Source of the DNA: an uncultured Oscillibacter sp.
GTDB taxonomy: Bacteria > Bacillota > Clostridia > Oscillospirales > Oscillospiraceae
Assembly (NCBI GenBank): GCA_902476875.1
Contig: CABSFC010000007.1
Location: 1-48,249, forward strand
Reading direction: 5' to 3'
Length of the DNA: 48,249 nt
A program made the position numbers and the translations under genes. Shown here piece after piece: positions 25,236-35,089 of the stretch. The notes under the pieces are model-generated. The model was not told where the DNA came from. It saw nothing but the letters and a program-made list of their open reading frames with translations, and did no database searches. Within the stretch, counting starts at the first letter, position 1, and every line of letters begins with the position of its first letter.

Positions 25236-27701
25236 ATGGAGACCGCTGTGATCGTAAAAGTCGCGGTCAGCGCCGCGCCCTATTCCATTGACAAGCCCTA
25301 TGACTACCTGGTGCCGGAGCATCTGCTGGAGGCGGCGGTGCCCGGCGTGCGGGTCACGGTGCCCTTTGGCCGGGGCAACCGGGAGACGGAGGGCATCCTC
25401 CTGTCCCGGAGCACCGGCGGGAAAACCCCCGGACTGAAGCCCCTGAAAGCGGTTCTGGACCGGGAGCCCGTGCTGGATCGGGCGGACATTGAGCTGGCCC
25501 TCTGGATGCGGCAGCGGTATTTTTGCACCATGTTTGAGGCGGTAAAGGCCATCCTGCCCGCGGGGCTGTGGTACCAGTTCCGGGAGGTCTGGCGCCTGGC
25601 GGAGGGCATGGACCGCGGCGCCGCCGACGAGGCCGGCGCGAAGGTGAAAAAGGCCCCGGCGGTGCTGGACGTGCTGTTTGCCTCCGGCGGCAGCGCCACG
25701 CTGGACGTCCTGCGGGACGCCTGCGGGGAGGATGTAAGCGCGACCCTGCGGGCCATGCAGAAGGTTGGCATCGTGACCTGCGAAACCGCCGCCAGACGGA
25801 AGATCGGGGACAAGACCCGCCGCATGGTGGAGCTCGCCGTCAGCGCGGAGGACGCCCTGGCTTTGACCGAGGCAAAGCGACGCTCCGCGCCGCTGCGGTA
25901 TGAGGTGGTCCGCCTGCTGGCGACCACCGGGAGGGCGTCCTCTCAGGATATCTGTTATTTTACCGGCGCCTCCATGCGGACCCTGCGGGGCCTGGAGAAG
26001 GCCGGTATCGTGGCGTTTACGGAGGAAGAGGAGCTGCGTGTTCCCCAGATAAGGCCGGCAGAGCCCGGCCCGCCCATTGTTCTGAACGGGGAACAGCAGG
26101 CGGCTTTTGACACCATTCTGGCCCTGACGGAGAGCCCGAGGGCGGAGGCGGTGCTGCTCCACGGCGTCACCGGCAGCGGAAAGACCCAGATCTACCTGCG
26201 GCTGGTCCAGGAGGTTTTGGAGCGGGACAGGACGGCGATCGTCCTGGTGCCGGAGATCGTACTGACGCCGCAGATGATGCGGAAGTTTTCATCTTACTTC
26301 GGCTGTAAAGTGGCAATGCTTCACAGCTCTCTCCGCATGACGGAGCGCTATGACCAGTGGAAGCGCATCCGCCGGGGAGAGGTACAGGTGGTGCTGGGCA
26401 CCCGCTCCGCCATCTTCGCCCCGCTGCGGAACCTTGGGCTCGTTATTTTGGACGAGGAACAGGAGAGCAGCTACCAGTCGGAGAATCCGCCCCGGTATCA
26501 CACCCGGGACATTGCCAAATATCTCTGCGCCCGGGACAAAGCCGCGCTGGTTCTGGGGTCCGCCACGCCGACGCTGGAAACCGCCTGGGCGGCGGAGCAG
26601 GGGCTCTACCACAAGGTTTTACTGCGGCGGCGCTACAACGATCACAGCCTGCCCCAGGTCACGGTGGCGGACCTCCGGCAGGAGGTGCGGGAGGGAAATC
26701 CCGGGCTGATCGGCGGCGTTTTGCGGCGGGAGCTGGAGCGGAACCTGGAGCGGGGCGAGCAGAGCATCCTGTTTCTGAACCGCCGGGGCAGCAGCCGGAT
26801 GCTGCTGTGCGGCGAGTGCGGCCACGTGCCGGAGTGCCCCAGGTGCAGTGTGCCGCTGACCTACCACTCCGCCAACGGGCGGATGATGTGCCACTACTGC
26901 GGCCACTCGGAGCCCGCGCGGGATATTTGCCCGGACTGCGGCGGCATTATGAAGCATATTGGCACCGGCACCCAGAAAGTGGAGGAGGAGCTGCGGGAGC
27001 TGTTCCCGGAGGCCGGTATCCTGCGGATGGACGCGGACACGGCCACCGGTGGCCACGAAAAGCTTCTGAACCGCTTTGAAAAGGAGCGCATCCCCATCCT
27101 GCTCGGCACCCAGATGGTGGCCAAGGGACTGGATTTTGAAAATGTGACCCTGGTGGGCGTCCTGTCCGCCGACATCTCCCTGTATGTGGACCACTACCGC
27201 GCGGCCGAACGCACGTTCAGCCTGCTGACCCAGGTGGTGGGCCGGGCCGGACGGGGCGGTAAAGCGGGACGGGCTGTCATCCAGACCTATACCCCGGGAA
27301 ACGACGTGATTCAAAGCGCCTCCCGGCAAGATTACGACAGCTTTTATGAGAGCGAGATCCGGCTGCGGCAGCTGCGGCGGTATCCGCCCTTCGCGGACCT
27401 GTTCACCTTCACCGTCTCCGGGATGGAGGAGGGAGCCGTCCTGCGGGCGGCGGCGGCTGTTCGGGAGACGTTGCGCCGGCTGTGCGTGGACCCGGAGCTG
27501 GCGGCAAACCAGCCGGAGGTGTTGGGCCCCGCTCCGGCGCCTGTCCTGAAGCTGAACAACCGCTACCGCTACCGCTGTCTGCTGGTGGGAAAAAACGACC
27601 GCCCCACCCGGGAGCGGGTGAGCTGGCTGCTGAAAGAGTTTGCAAACAGCCGAGCCAACCGCAGATTGAATATTTTTGTGGACTGCAACACCTTGGAGTG
27701 A
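25236..27701 (+). CDS. priA: Primosomal replication protein N' (DNA helicase PriA)
   Basis: An 821-residue superfamily 2 helicase. The N-terminal 3'-DNA-binding domain (VLVPEHLL-type start and VPFGRGNRETEGILL) is followed by Walker A GVTGSGKTQ (about residues 310-318), DEEQ and the eight-cysteine zinc-binding region (CGECGHVPECPRC ... CHYCGH ... CPDCGG, about residues 526-570). The C-terminal helicase lobe has QVVGRAGRGGKAGR. It reloads the replisome at stalled forks. SD GGAGGGG is upstream. Length is normal. Confidence 0.97.
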   Translation: METAVIVKVAVSAAPYSIDKPYDYLVPEHLLEAAVPGVRVTVPFGRGNRETEGILLSRSTGGKTPGLKPLKAVLDREPVLDRADIELALWMRQRYFCTMFEAVKAILPAGLWYQFREVWRLAEGMDRGAADEAGAKVKKAPAVLDVLFASGGSATLDVLRDACGEDVSATLRAMQKVGIVTCETAARRKIGDKTRRMVELAVSAEDALALTEAKRRSAPLRYEVVRLLATTGRASSQDICYFTGASMRTLRGLEKAGIVAFTEEEELRVPQIRPAEPGPPIVLNGEQQAAFDTILALTESPRAEAVLLHGVTGSGKTQIYLRLVQEVLERDRTAIVLVPEIVLTPQMMRKFSSYFGCKVAMLHSSLRMTERYDQWKRIRRGEVQVVLGTRSAIFAPLRNLGLVILDEEQESSYQSENPPRYHTRDIAKYLCARDKAALVLGSATPTLETAWAAEQGLYHKVLLRRRYNDHSLPQVTVADLRQEVREGNPGLIGGVLRRELERNLERGEQSILFLNRRGSSRMLLCGECGHVPECPRCSVPLTYHSANGRMMCHYCGHSEPARDICPDCGGIMKHIGTGTQKVEEELRELFPEAGILRMDADTATGGHEKLLNRFEKERIPILLGTQMVAKGLDFENVTLVGVLSADISLYVDHYRAAERTFSLLTQVVGRAGRGGKAGRAVIQTYTPGNDVIQSASRQDYDSFYESEIRLRQLRRYPPFADLFTFTVSGMEEGAVLRAAAAVRETLRRLCVDPELAANQPEVLGPAPAPVLKLNNRYRYRCLLVGKNDRPTRERVSWLLKEFANSRANRRLNIFVDCNTLE

Positions 27702-27725
27702 TGCAGGATGATGGAGGTCAAAGCA

Positions 27726-28229
27726 ATGGCATTGCGAAAAATCGTAGAGGTGGGCGAGGAGTGCCTGACCAAGGTCTGCCGCCCTGTGACGAATTTCAAT
27801 TCCCGCCTGCATGAGCTGCTGGACGACATGGCGGAGACTCTGGCGGATGCCAATGGCGCGGGTCTGGCGGCCCCGCAGGTGGGCATCCTGCGCCGGGTCT
27901 GTCTGGTTCTGGACGAGGACTCGGAGGAGTATATCGAGCTCATCAACCCGGAGATCGTGGCTGAGAGCGGCGAGCAGACCGGTCTGGAGGGCTGCCTCAG
28001 CGTGCCCGGCAAGTGGGGCATCGTCACCCGCCCTGACGTGGTGCGGGTCCGGGCCCAGGACCGGGACGGCAACTGGTTCGAGGTGGAGGGCGAGGGCCTG
28101 ACCGCCCGGGCTTTCTGCCACGAGATCGAGCACCTGGACGGCCACCTGTACACGGAGCATATCGACCACTTCCTGTCCGAGGAGGAGCTGCGGGAGTATC
28201 TGGAGGCCGAGGAAAAGGAAGGGGAGTAA
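27726..28229 (+). CDS. def: Peptide deformylase
   Basis: A 167-residue iron/zinc enzyme removing the formyl group from nascent peptides. All three motifs are present: GAGLAAPQVG (about residue 43), EGCLS and HEIEHLDGHL (about residue 132). The ATG at 27726 was taken because GGAGGT (27713-27718) is well spaced. The gene precedes fmt, its functional counterpart, which adds the formyl group. Confidence 0.97.
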   Translation: MALRKIVEVGEECLTKVCRPVTNFNSRLHELLDDMAETLADANGAGLAAPQVGILRRVCLVLDEDSEEYIELINPEIVAESGEQTGLEGCLSVPGKWGIVTRPDVVRVRAQDRDGNWFEVEGEGLTARAFCHEIEHLDGHLYTEHIDHFLSEEELREYLEAEEKEGE

Positions 28230-28233
28230 GCCC

Positions 28234-29154
28234 ATGCGCATCCTGTTCATGGGGACGCCGGAATTTGCCGTGGCGTCCCTGAAGCGGCTGGTGGAGGACG
28301 GACACGACGTCTGCGGTGTGTTCACCCAGCCGGACAAACCCAAAAACCGGGGACATAAGCTGATGTTCTCGCCTGTGAAGGAATATTCCCTGACAAAGAA
28401 TCTGGAGGTTTTCCAGCCTCTGAAAATGCGGGATGGCGAGGCGCTGGGCATCGTGGAGCGTCTTGCGCCGGAGCTGATCGTGGTGGCGGCCTATGGCAAA
28501 ATCCTGCCGGAGGAGATTTTAAACGCGCCGAAATACGGCTCCATCAACGTCCATTCGTCGCTGCTGCCTAAATACCGGGGGGCGGCGCCCATCAACTGGG
28601 CCATTCTGGACGGGGAGACGGAGACCGGCGTCTCCATCATGTATATGGCAAAAGAGCTGGACGCCGGCGACGTGATCCTGCAAAAACGCACCCCCATCGG
28701 GGCGGAGGAGGACGCCCAGGAGCTGACCGCGCGTCTTGCGGAGCTGGGGGCGGAGGCCCTGTCCGAGACGGTGACGGCGCTGGCAGACGGCACGGCGGCC
28801 CGGACGCCCCAGGATGAAAGCTGTCAGACCTATGCCTCCATGCTGTCCAAGGCGATGTCGCCCGTCGACTGGACCCGTTCCGCCCACGAGATCAGTTGCC
28901 ATGTGCGGGGGCTGATCCCCTGGCCCTGCGCCACCACAGACGTCATCAGCGGCGAGGTCATCAAGCTGTATGTTGTCAGTGAGACGGGGGAAGCTACCAG
29001 TGCCCATCCCGGCGTCATCGTGGCGGCGGGAAAGCAGGGTATCGACATCGCCTGCGGCGACGGAAAGGTGCTCCGGGTTCGGGAATTGCAGGCCCAGGGC
29101 GGCAAGCGCATGACCGCCGCGGCCTATCTGCTGGGGCACCCTATCCAGCGCTGA
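28234..29154 (+). CDS. fmt: Methionyl-tRNA formyltransferase
   Basis: A 306-residue enzyme that formylates initiator Met-tRNA. N-terminal RILFMGTPEFAVASL, the catalytic region NVHSSLLPKYRGAAPINWAI (Asn, His, and later the Asp in ELDAGDVIL), and a C-terminal OB-like domain are standard. It begins 4 bp after def. Confidence 0.97.
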   Translation: MRILFMGTPEFAVASLKRLVEDGHDVCGVFTQPDKPKNRGHKLMFSPVKEYSLTKNLEVFQPLKMRDGEALGIVERLAPELIVVAAYGKILPEEILNAPKYGSINVHSSLLPKYRGAAPINWAILDGETETGVSIMYMAKELDAGDVILQKRTPIGAEEDAQELTARLAELGAEALSETVTALADGTAARTPQDESCQTYASMLSKAMSPVDWTRSAHEISCHVRGLIPWPCATTDVISGEVIKLYVVSETGEATSAHPGVIVAAGKQGIDIACGDGKVLRVRELQAQGGKRMTAAAYLLGHPIQR

Positions 29155-29193
29155 GCGCTGACGCACTTTGAATCCTGTGAATCGAGGAATATT

Positions 29194-29931
29194 ATGCCTT
29201 ATTATTACGATTACGGCTATTTTCTGGCGGATAACATCTACTGCATCCTTTTGATCCCGGTGTTTCTGCTGTCCCTTTGGGCGCAGATGCAGGTCAGCGG
29301 GAACTTTCGGCGCTACAGCGCCGTCAATAACCGCAGGCATTTGACCGGCGCCCAGGCGGCGGAGGCGGTACTGCACGCCCACGGCGTTTACGATGTTGCC
29401 ATCCGGTACTGCCAGGGGAATCTGACGGATCACTATGATCCCAGGGATAACACCATTTACCTGTCGGAGTCCGTCTACAACGCGCCCACCATCGCGGCGG
29501 TGGGCGTTGCCTGCCATGAGGCGGGCCACGCGGTCCAGTACGCGGAGGGCTACGGTCCCATCCGTCTGCGAAGCGCCATCATCCCCGCCACACAGCTGGG
29601 CTCGAAGCTCTCCTTTATCCTGCTGATCGTGGGCCTGTTTTTGTATGTCCAGCCTCTGTTTCTGGCCGGTATCCTGCTGTTTTCACTGACCACGATCTTC
29701 CAGCTGGTGACGCTGCCGGTGGAGTTCAACGCCTCCCGGCGGGCCATCGAGACCATCGAAGGCCAGTTCCTGTTGGATGAAGACGAGGTCGTCGGGGCAA
29801 AACGGGTCCTGCGGGCGGCGGCGATGACCTATGTTGCCGCGCTGCTGATGTCCGCGCTGCAGCTGCTGCGGTATGTGCTGATCTTCCTGGCCAGAAACGG
29901 CGGCGGCCGGCGGGGAGGGGGCAGACGATGA
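29194..29931 (+). CDS. Zinc metallopeptidase, YugP family
   Basis: A 245-residue membrane protein with a HEAGHAVQ zinc motif (about residues 109-116). It has an N-terminal hydrophobic segment and more hydrophobic segments after the motif (about residues 130-165 and 205-230). This matches the neutral zinc metallopeptidase YugP family. The substrate is unknown. It commonly sits between fmt and rsmB in Firmicutes. The C-terminal tail is Gly/Arg-rich, and the stop overlaps the rsmB start by 4 bp. Confidence 0.92.
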   Translation: MPYYYDYGYFLADNIYCILLIPVFLLSLWAQMQVSGNFRRYSAVNNRRHLTGAQAAEAVLHAHGVYDVAIRYCQGNLTDHYDPRDNTIYLSESVYNAPTIAAVGVACHEAGHAVQYAEGYGPIRLRSAIIPATQLGSKLSFILLIVGLFLYVQPLFLAGILLFSLTTIFQLVTLPVEFNASRRAIETIEGQFLLDEDEVVGAKRVLRAAAMTYVAALLMSALQLLRYVLIFLARNGGGRRGGGRR

Positions 29932-31292
29932 ACCCCTCTGCGAAGCAGGCGGCTTCCGCCCAGCAGGCTTCTTCCGCCCGGAAGACGGCTCTGCGGGCGC
30001 TGGTAAGCTGCCGGACCAACGGCGCTTGGGCGGACGCCGCCCTGAAGGCCCAGCTCAGCCGGGACGGCTTGTCCGGTCCCGACGCGGCGCTGTCTAGCCG
30101 GATCGTCTATGGCGTCATGCAGAACCGGATGCTGCTGGATTTCTATATCGGCGCCTATTGCTCCCAAAAGCCGGACCACTTGCAACCGCCTCTGCTGGAG
30201 ATTCTGCGCATCGGCGCGTATCAGATCCTGTTTCTAGACAAGGTGCCGGATAGCGCCGCGGTGAATACTTCCGTGGAGCTTGCAAAGCTGGCGAAACGGG
30301 GACAAGCATCTGGCCTTGTCAACGCTGTTCTCCGTAAGGTTTCTCAGAATAAAGCTTCGCTGCCCGCCATCCCGGACCGGGACGCGGCGCAATTTCTCTC
30401 CATCCGCTACAGCCACCCCAAATGGCTGGTAAAGCGGTTGCTGGCTTTGCTGGGCTGGGAGGAGACGGAGGCGTTTCTGGCGGCAAACAACTGTCCGGCG
30501 CCTGTCACAGCCCAAGTCAACACCCGCTGGCATTGCACGAAGCAGGTGGAGGAGGCGCTGACGGCCGCTGGCGTCGGCGTGGAGGAACACCCGTGGCTTT
30601 CGGACTGTCTGCTGCTGTCCGAGACCGGCAATCTGGAGCGTCTGGAGAGCTTTCAGGCAGGCGCGCTTTATATTCAGGACCCGGCGGCCCGACTGGCCGT
30701 TCTGGGCTCCGGCGTGAAAGCCGGGGACAGCGTGCTGGATGTGTGCGCCGCCCCCGGCGGCAAGTCCTTTGCCGCCGCCATCCGGATGGGAGAACAGGGT
30801 TCTGTTCTGGCCTGCGACCTCCACGAAAACAAGCTGAAGCGTATCCGGGAGGGCGCGGCCCGGCTGAAACTGAACAATATCGAGACTGCCGCCGCCGATG
30901 GGCGGGACTTTCATCCGGAATGGGAGTCGCGTTTTGACGTGGTGCTGGTGGACGCGCCGTGCTCGGGGCTGGGCATCATCCGGAAGAAGCCGGATGTCCG
31001 CTACAAAAAAGCCGACGACCTGTTCACCCTGCCGGTGATCCAGCGGTCGATTCTGGCCAACGCCGCCCGGTATGTACGCCCCGGAGGCACGCTGCTCTAC
31101 TCCACCTGCACCATCCTGCCGGAGGAGAACGAGCAGGTGACGGACGGCTTTCTGGCGGAGTACCCGGACTTTTCCCGGGAAAGCTTCGCTCTGCCGCAGC
31201 CGGTGGGGGAGGCGGACGGCCAGCTGACTCTGTGGCCCCAGCGCCACGGTACCGACGGCTTTTACATCTGCCGCATGCGGCGGCAAGGCTGA
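29928..31292 (+). CDS. rsmB: 16S rRNA (cytosine-967-C5)-methyltransferase
   Basis: A 454-residue enzyme. An Ala/Ser-rich start leads to a NusB-like RNA-binding domain (about residues 18-150), then the SAM methyltransferase domain with DVCAAPGGKSFAAA, the motif DAPCSGLG (Cys about 344) and YSTCTILPEENE with the second catalytic cysteine. SAM binds the Gly-rich loop. Normal length. It overlaps the protease gene. Confidence 0.96.
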   Translation: MNPSAKQAASAQQASSARKTALRALVSCRTNGAWADAALKAQLSRDGLSGPDAALSSRIVYGVMQNRMLLDFYIGAYCSQKPDHLQPPLLEILRIGAYQILFLDKVPDSAAVNTSVELAKLAKRGQASGLVNAVLRKVSQNKASLPAIPDRDAAQFLSIRYSHPKWLVKRLLALLGWEETEAFLAANNCPAPVTAQVNTRWHCTKQVEEALTAAGVGVEEHPWLSDCLLLSETGNLERLESFQAGALYIQDPAARLAVLGSGVKAGDSVLDVCAAPGGKSFAAAIRMGEQGSVLACDLHENKLKRIREGAARLKLNNIETAAADGRDFHPEWESRFDVVLVDAPCSGLGIIRKKPDVRYKKADDLFTLPVIQRSILANAARYVRPGGTLLYSTCTILPEENEQVTDGFLAEYPDFSRESFALPQPVGEADGQLTLWPQRHGTDGFYICRMRRQG

Positions 31293-31301
31293 GAGGCTCT
31301 T

Positions 31302-32345
31302 ATGATCGATTTGAAATCACAGACGCTCCAGGAGATGACGGACACCTTGAAAGCCATGGGCGAGCCGGGTTTTCGGGGCAAGCAGGTGTTCACCTGGCTC
31401 CACAGGGGCGTCACATCCTTTGACGAGATGAGCAATCTCCCCAAGGCCCTGCGGGAGAAGCTGAAAGCGTCCTGCACACTGGAGCCGCCCAAAGTGGCCC
31501 GGAAGCAGGTGTCCAAATTGGACGGCACCATCAAATACCTGTGGGAACTGGGGGACGGCAACTGCATCGAATCCGTTTTGATGCAGTACCACCACGGCAA
31601 TACGGTGTGCATCTCTTCTCAGGTGGGGTGCCGGATGGGCTGCGCTTTTTGCGCGTCCACAGTGGCTGGCAAGGTGAGAGACTTAACACCTGCTGAAATG
31701 CTGGACCAGGTGCTGTTCACGCAGCTGGACTCCGGGCTGGAGATCTCCAACATCGTGCTGATGGGTATCGGGGAGCCGATGGACAATCTGGATACGGTGC
31801 TGCGCTTTTTGGAGTTGGTGAACCACCCAGACGGCATGAACATCGGGATGCGGCACATCTCCCTGTCCACCTGCGGCGTTATCCCCGGCATCCGGCGTTT
31901 GGCGGACCTGGGGCTGCAGCTGACGCTGTCCGTGTCCCTTCACGCGCCGGACGGCGACACCCGGTCGAAGATTATGCCGGTGAACCGGGCCTATAACGTG
32001 GACGCGCTGTTTGAGGCCTGCCATGCGTATTTTAAAAAGACCGGCCGGCGGATATCCTTTGAGTATGCCATGATCGACGGCGTCAACGACCACGACTGGC
32101 AGGCGGACCTGATCGCCGCCAGGCTACGGGGGATGCCCGGCCATGTGAACCTGATCCCGCTGAACGACGTGGTGGAGAGCCCCTTTAAGCCCTCCAGACG
32201 CGTGGCGGCGTTTCAAAAGAGACTGGAGAGCCAGGGCGTCACCACCACCGTCCGGCGCAGCCTGGGCGGGGATATTGACGCCTCCTGCGGACAGCTCCGC
32301 CGGAAAGCCATGGAAGAAGCACGGAAAGGGGAGGATTCCCAATGA
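31302..32345 (+). CDS. rlmN: Dual-specificity 23S rRNA/tRNA (adenine-C2) methyltransferase
   Basis: A 347-residue radical SAM enzyme. The cluster-binding motif CRMGCAFC (about residues 110-117) and the GIGEPMDNLD region are present, as are LSVSLHAPDGDTRSKIMPVNR and the C-terminal DIDASCGQLRRK, whose Cys carries the methyl group. It methylates adenine 2503 of 23S rRNA and position 37 of certain tRNAs. Its stop overlaps the prpC start. Confidence 0.97.
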   Translation: MIDLKSQTLQEMTDTLKAMGEPGFRGKQVFTWLHRGVTSFDEMSNLPKALREKLKASCTLEPPKVARKQVSKLDGTIKYLWELGDGNCIESVLMQYHHGNTVCISSQVGCRMGCAFCASTVAGKVRDLTPAEMLDQVLFTQLDSGLEISNIVLMGIGEPMDNLDTVLRFLELVNHPDGMNIGMRHISLSTCGVIPGIRRLADLGLQLTLSVSLHAPDGDTRSKIMPVNRAYNVDALFEACHAYFKKTGRRISFEYAMIDGVNDHDWQADLIAARLRGMPGHVNLIPLNDVVESPFKPSRRVAAFQKRLESQGVTTTVRRSLGGDIDASCGQLRRKAMEEARKGEDSQ

Positions 32346-33082
32346 TACATGTATGGGGCATGACAGATGTGGGCCTGGTCCGAAAGGAGAACCAGGACGC
32401 GTATCTGGTCAGAGAGGAGACCGCCACCGGCCACACGATCTGCGTGGTCTGCGACGGCATGGGCGGCGCGGCCGGTGGCCGGGTGGCCAGCGGAATCGCG
32501 GTGGAGACCTTCGCCGCGGAGCTGGCAAAGATCATCACCGCCGGGATGCGACCGCAGCAGCTGCGGGAGGCGTCCTCCTACGCAGTGTCCCTGGCCAACA
32601 GAGCCATTCGGGAGGCCGCGGAGCGGATGGCGGAGTACCGCAACATGGGCACCACTCTGGTGGCCGCCGTCTCCTATGACGGGGGCGCTGTGGTCACAAA
32701 CGTGGGCGATAGCCGGGCCTATCACATCACCGAGGGCGGCATCACGCGGATCACCAAGGACCACTCCCTGGTGGAGCGCATGGTGGACCGGGGCGACATC
32801 ACCGCCGAGGAGGCCCGCCGCCACCCCAACCGCAACCTGATCACCCGGGCCCTTGGCCCGGACGCCGACGCCCAGTGCGACGGGTACATCTGCCCCATGG
32901 AGCCGGGAGACTTCCTGCTGCTGTGCACTGACGGTCTGGTAAACACCGTCACCGACCAGGAGATGCTGTTTGAGGTTATCCACGGCGCCGGACCGGAGGG
33001 TTGTCTGGAACGCCTGCTGGCGATCTCCAAGAGCCGGGGCGCGTCTGACAATGTCACCGCCGTCCTGATGCAGAACCTGTAA
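32342..33082 (+). CDS. prpC: PP2C-type Ser/Thr protein phosphatase (PrpC/Stp)
   Basis: A 246-residue PPM phosphatase. The metal ligands are in RKENQDAYLV, in CDGMGGAAGGRVAS, in the GDSRAY motif, in LLCTDGLVN and in GASDNVTAVL. It counteracts PrkC, whose gene follows 15 bp later. The pair controls cell-wall and translation proteins in relatives. Confidence 0.97.
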   Translation: MIHVWGMTDVGLVRKENQDAYLVREETATGHTICVVCDGMGGAAGGRVASGIAVETFAAELAKIITAGMRPQQLREASSYAVSLANRAIREAAERMAEYRNMGTTLVAAVSYDGGAVVTNVGDSRAYHITEGGITRITKDHSLVERMVDRGDITAEEARRHPNRNLITRALGPDADAQCDGYICPMEPGDFLLLCTDGLVNTVTDQEMLFEVIHGAGPEGCLERLLAISKSRGASDNVTAVLMQNL

Positions 33083-33097
33083 GAAAGGGGGAGACGT

Positions 33098-35089
33098 ATG
33101 GATCAGTACATTGGAAAAATGCTGGACAACCGCTATGAAATTCTGGAGCGCATCGGCACCGGCGGCATGGCGGTTGTCTACAAGGCGAAGTGCCACCGGC
33201 TCAACCGTCTGGTGGCTGTGAAAATTCTGAAAGCCGACCTGGCCCAGGACGCGGATTTCCGCCGCCGCTTCAACGCGGAGTCCCAGGCTGTCGCGCAGCT
33301 GTCTCACCCCAACATCGTGTCGGTTTACGATGTGTCCAAGGGCGGCGATACCGAGTATATCGTCATGGAGCTGATCGACGGCATCACGCTGAAGCAGTAC
33401 ATGGAGAAGCGGGGCCAGCTGAACTGGCGGGAGTCCCTGCACTTCATCACCCAGATCATGCGGGGCCTCAGCCATGCCCACAGCCGTGGCATCGTCCACC
33501 GGGACATCAAGCCCCAGAACATCATGGTCCTGCGGGACGGCAGTGTAAAGGTGGCTGATTTCGGCATTGCGTGCCTGGAAAACTCCGCTCAAACCCTGAC
33601 TCAGCAGGCTCTGGGGTCCGTCCACTATATCTCGCCGGAGCAGGCCCGGGGCGACCGCACTGACGCCCGCAGCGACATCTACTCCGCAGGCGTGGTGCTG
33701 TACGAGATGCTGGCGGGGCGGCTTCCCTTCGAGGGGGACTCCGCCGTGTCAGTGGCTATCCAGCACCTGAGCTCCATCCCCCTGGCGCCCCGGGAGATCA
33801 ACCCGGAGATTCCGGAGCAGCTGGAGCTGATCTGCATGAAGGCCATGGCGCCGGACCTGGAGCGGCGCTACCTGTCCGCCGACGCCATGATCGCCGATCT
33901 GGAGGCCTTCCGCAAAAACCCCGGTGTCAGCCTGGATTTCGAGTTGGAGGACCTGCGGCCGGAGGAAGAGGATGAGCCCACCCAGCTGCTGCGAACGGCC
34001 ACGGTCACCGTGCCCTCCAACACCGGCAGAAACCACAGGACCGCCCCCGCCCATGAGCGGGAGCGCCGCCGGGACTATGACGACTACGAGGAGCCGGAGC
34101 GGCGCGACGGAAAGGGCCGGACGGTTCTGATCATTATCGCCTGCGTTCTGGCGGTGGCGCTGGCGGGTGTGCTGTTCAAGACGATCTTCTCCTCCTTTGG
34201 CACGGAGCCGGAAACATACGTCGTGCCAAAGGTGGTGGGCTACACCGTGGAGGAAGCCGAAAAGACGCTGGAGGCCGATGGCGTTTTTACCATTGAAGTA
34301 CAGGAGACGCGGGAGTACAGCGACGAATATCCCGTTGACACCATTGTGAGACAGTCTCCCACCGAGGGCGATTATATCAAGGGCGAACTGGTCATTGAGG
34401 TGTGGCTCAGCGCGGGGCCGGACACAGGCGTCATGCCGGATATCGCAAACGGCAGCACATCGGTCCTGCAGGCAAAGGCCCAGATGAAGAGCCTGATCGA
34501 GCAGTACGAGCTGACCTTTGAGGAGCCCTACGACGAGGAGTACGACGATGAGGTCCCGGAGGGCTGTATCATCTCCAGCATCCCCGCCGCCGGCGAGACG
34601 CTGACCAGGGGCCAGGCCATCCGGCTGGTTGTCAGCAAGGGGCCGGAGACGATCCCGGTGCCGCCCTTTACCAACATTCAGCTGGAGACCGCTCTGTCCC
34701 AGCTGGAAGCGATGGGACTGGCCCGGGGCGAAGTGAGCTACGAGACCAGCGATGATCCGGAGGGAACGATCATCCGCCAGGACCCGGAGGCATTGACCGA
34801 GGTGCCCAAGGGCACGTCCATGAACTTTGTGGTCAGCTCCGGCCCGGAGGGCGGAACGACCCTCCCGGTCGGTACGGACAACCTGACTCTGACGCTACCC
34901 ATGGACCGGATCAGCGGAGACCTGGAGGTCTATCAGGACGGCGGGCTGCTGCTCAGCGAGCGAGTGGACTGCACCTCCGGCAGCTATAATCTCCTGGTCT
35001 CCGGCAGCGGGGAGACCCACATCACCGCCTATCTGGACGGAACCGTGATCTACGACGATACGATCACCATTGATGCGTACAATGAGTGA
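33098..35089 (+). CDS. prkC: Membrane Ser/Thr protein kinase with PASTA domains (PrkC)
   Basis: A 663-residue kinase. The cytoplasmic kinase domain (about residues 10-275) has the Gly-rich loop GTGGMAVVYKA, VAVKIL lysine, HRDIKPQNIM and DFGIA. A long acidic then Arg-rich juxtamembrane region precedes one membrane segment (about residues 342-362). Outside are three PASTA repeats (starting near YVVPKVVGYTV, TGVMPDIANGS and TIPVPPFTNIQ), then a beta-rich C-terminal extension of about 75 residues. PASTA domains bind peptidoglycan muropeptides and trigger germination and growth signalling in relatives. The stop overlaps the rsgA start. Confidence 0.97.
   Translation: MDQYIGKMLDNRYEILERIGTGGMAVVYKAKCHRLNRLVAVKILKADLAQDADFRRRFNAESQAVAQLSHPNIVSVYDVSKGGDTEYIVMELIDGITLKQYMEKRGQLNWRESLHFITQIMRGLSHAHSRGIVHRDIKPQNIMVLRDGSVKVADFGIACLENSAQTLTQQALGSVHYISPEQARGDRTDARSDIYSAGVVLYEMLAGRLPFEGDSAVSVAIQHLSSIPLAPREINPEIPEQLELICMKAMAPDLERRYLSADAMIADLEAFRKNPGVSLDFELEDLRPEEEDEPTQLLRTATVTVPSNTGRNHRTAPAHERERRRDYDDYEEPERRDGKGRTVLIIIACVLAVALAGVLFKTIFSSFGTEPETYVVPKVVGYTVEEAEKTLEADGVFTIEVQETREYSDEYPVDTIVRQSPTEGDYIKGELVIEVWLSAGPDTGVMPDIANGSTSVLQAKAQMKSLIEQYELTFEEPYDEEYDDEVPEGCIISSIPAAGETLTRGQAIRLVVSKGPETIPVPPFTNIQLETALSQLEAMGLARGEVSYETSDDPEGTIIRQDPEALTEVPKGTSMNFVVSSGPEGGTTLPVGTDNLTLTLPMDRISGDLEVYQDGGLLLSERVDCTSGSYNLLVSGSGETHITAYLDGTVIYDDTITIDAYNE

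Noticed and set aside
26619..28451. A 610-codon open frame on the reverse strand over priA, def and fmt
   Set aside because: It is a mirror of GC-rich codon bias on the forward strand. The forward genes have full family motifs and ribosome binding sites; the reverse frame has none.
35070..35081. An earlier start for RsgA
   Set aside because: The extra codons lie inside prkC, and the ATG at 35082 gives the usual overlap and matches the family start.
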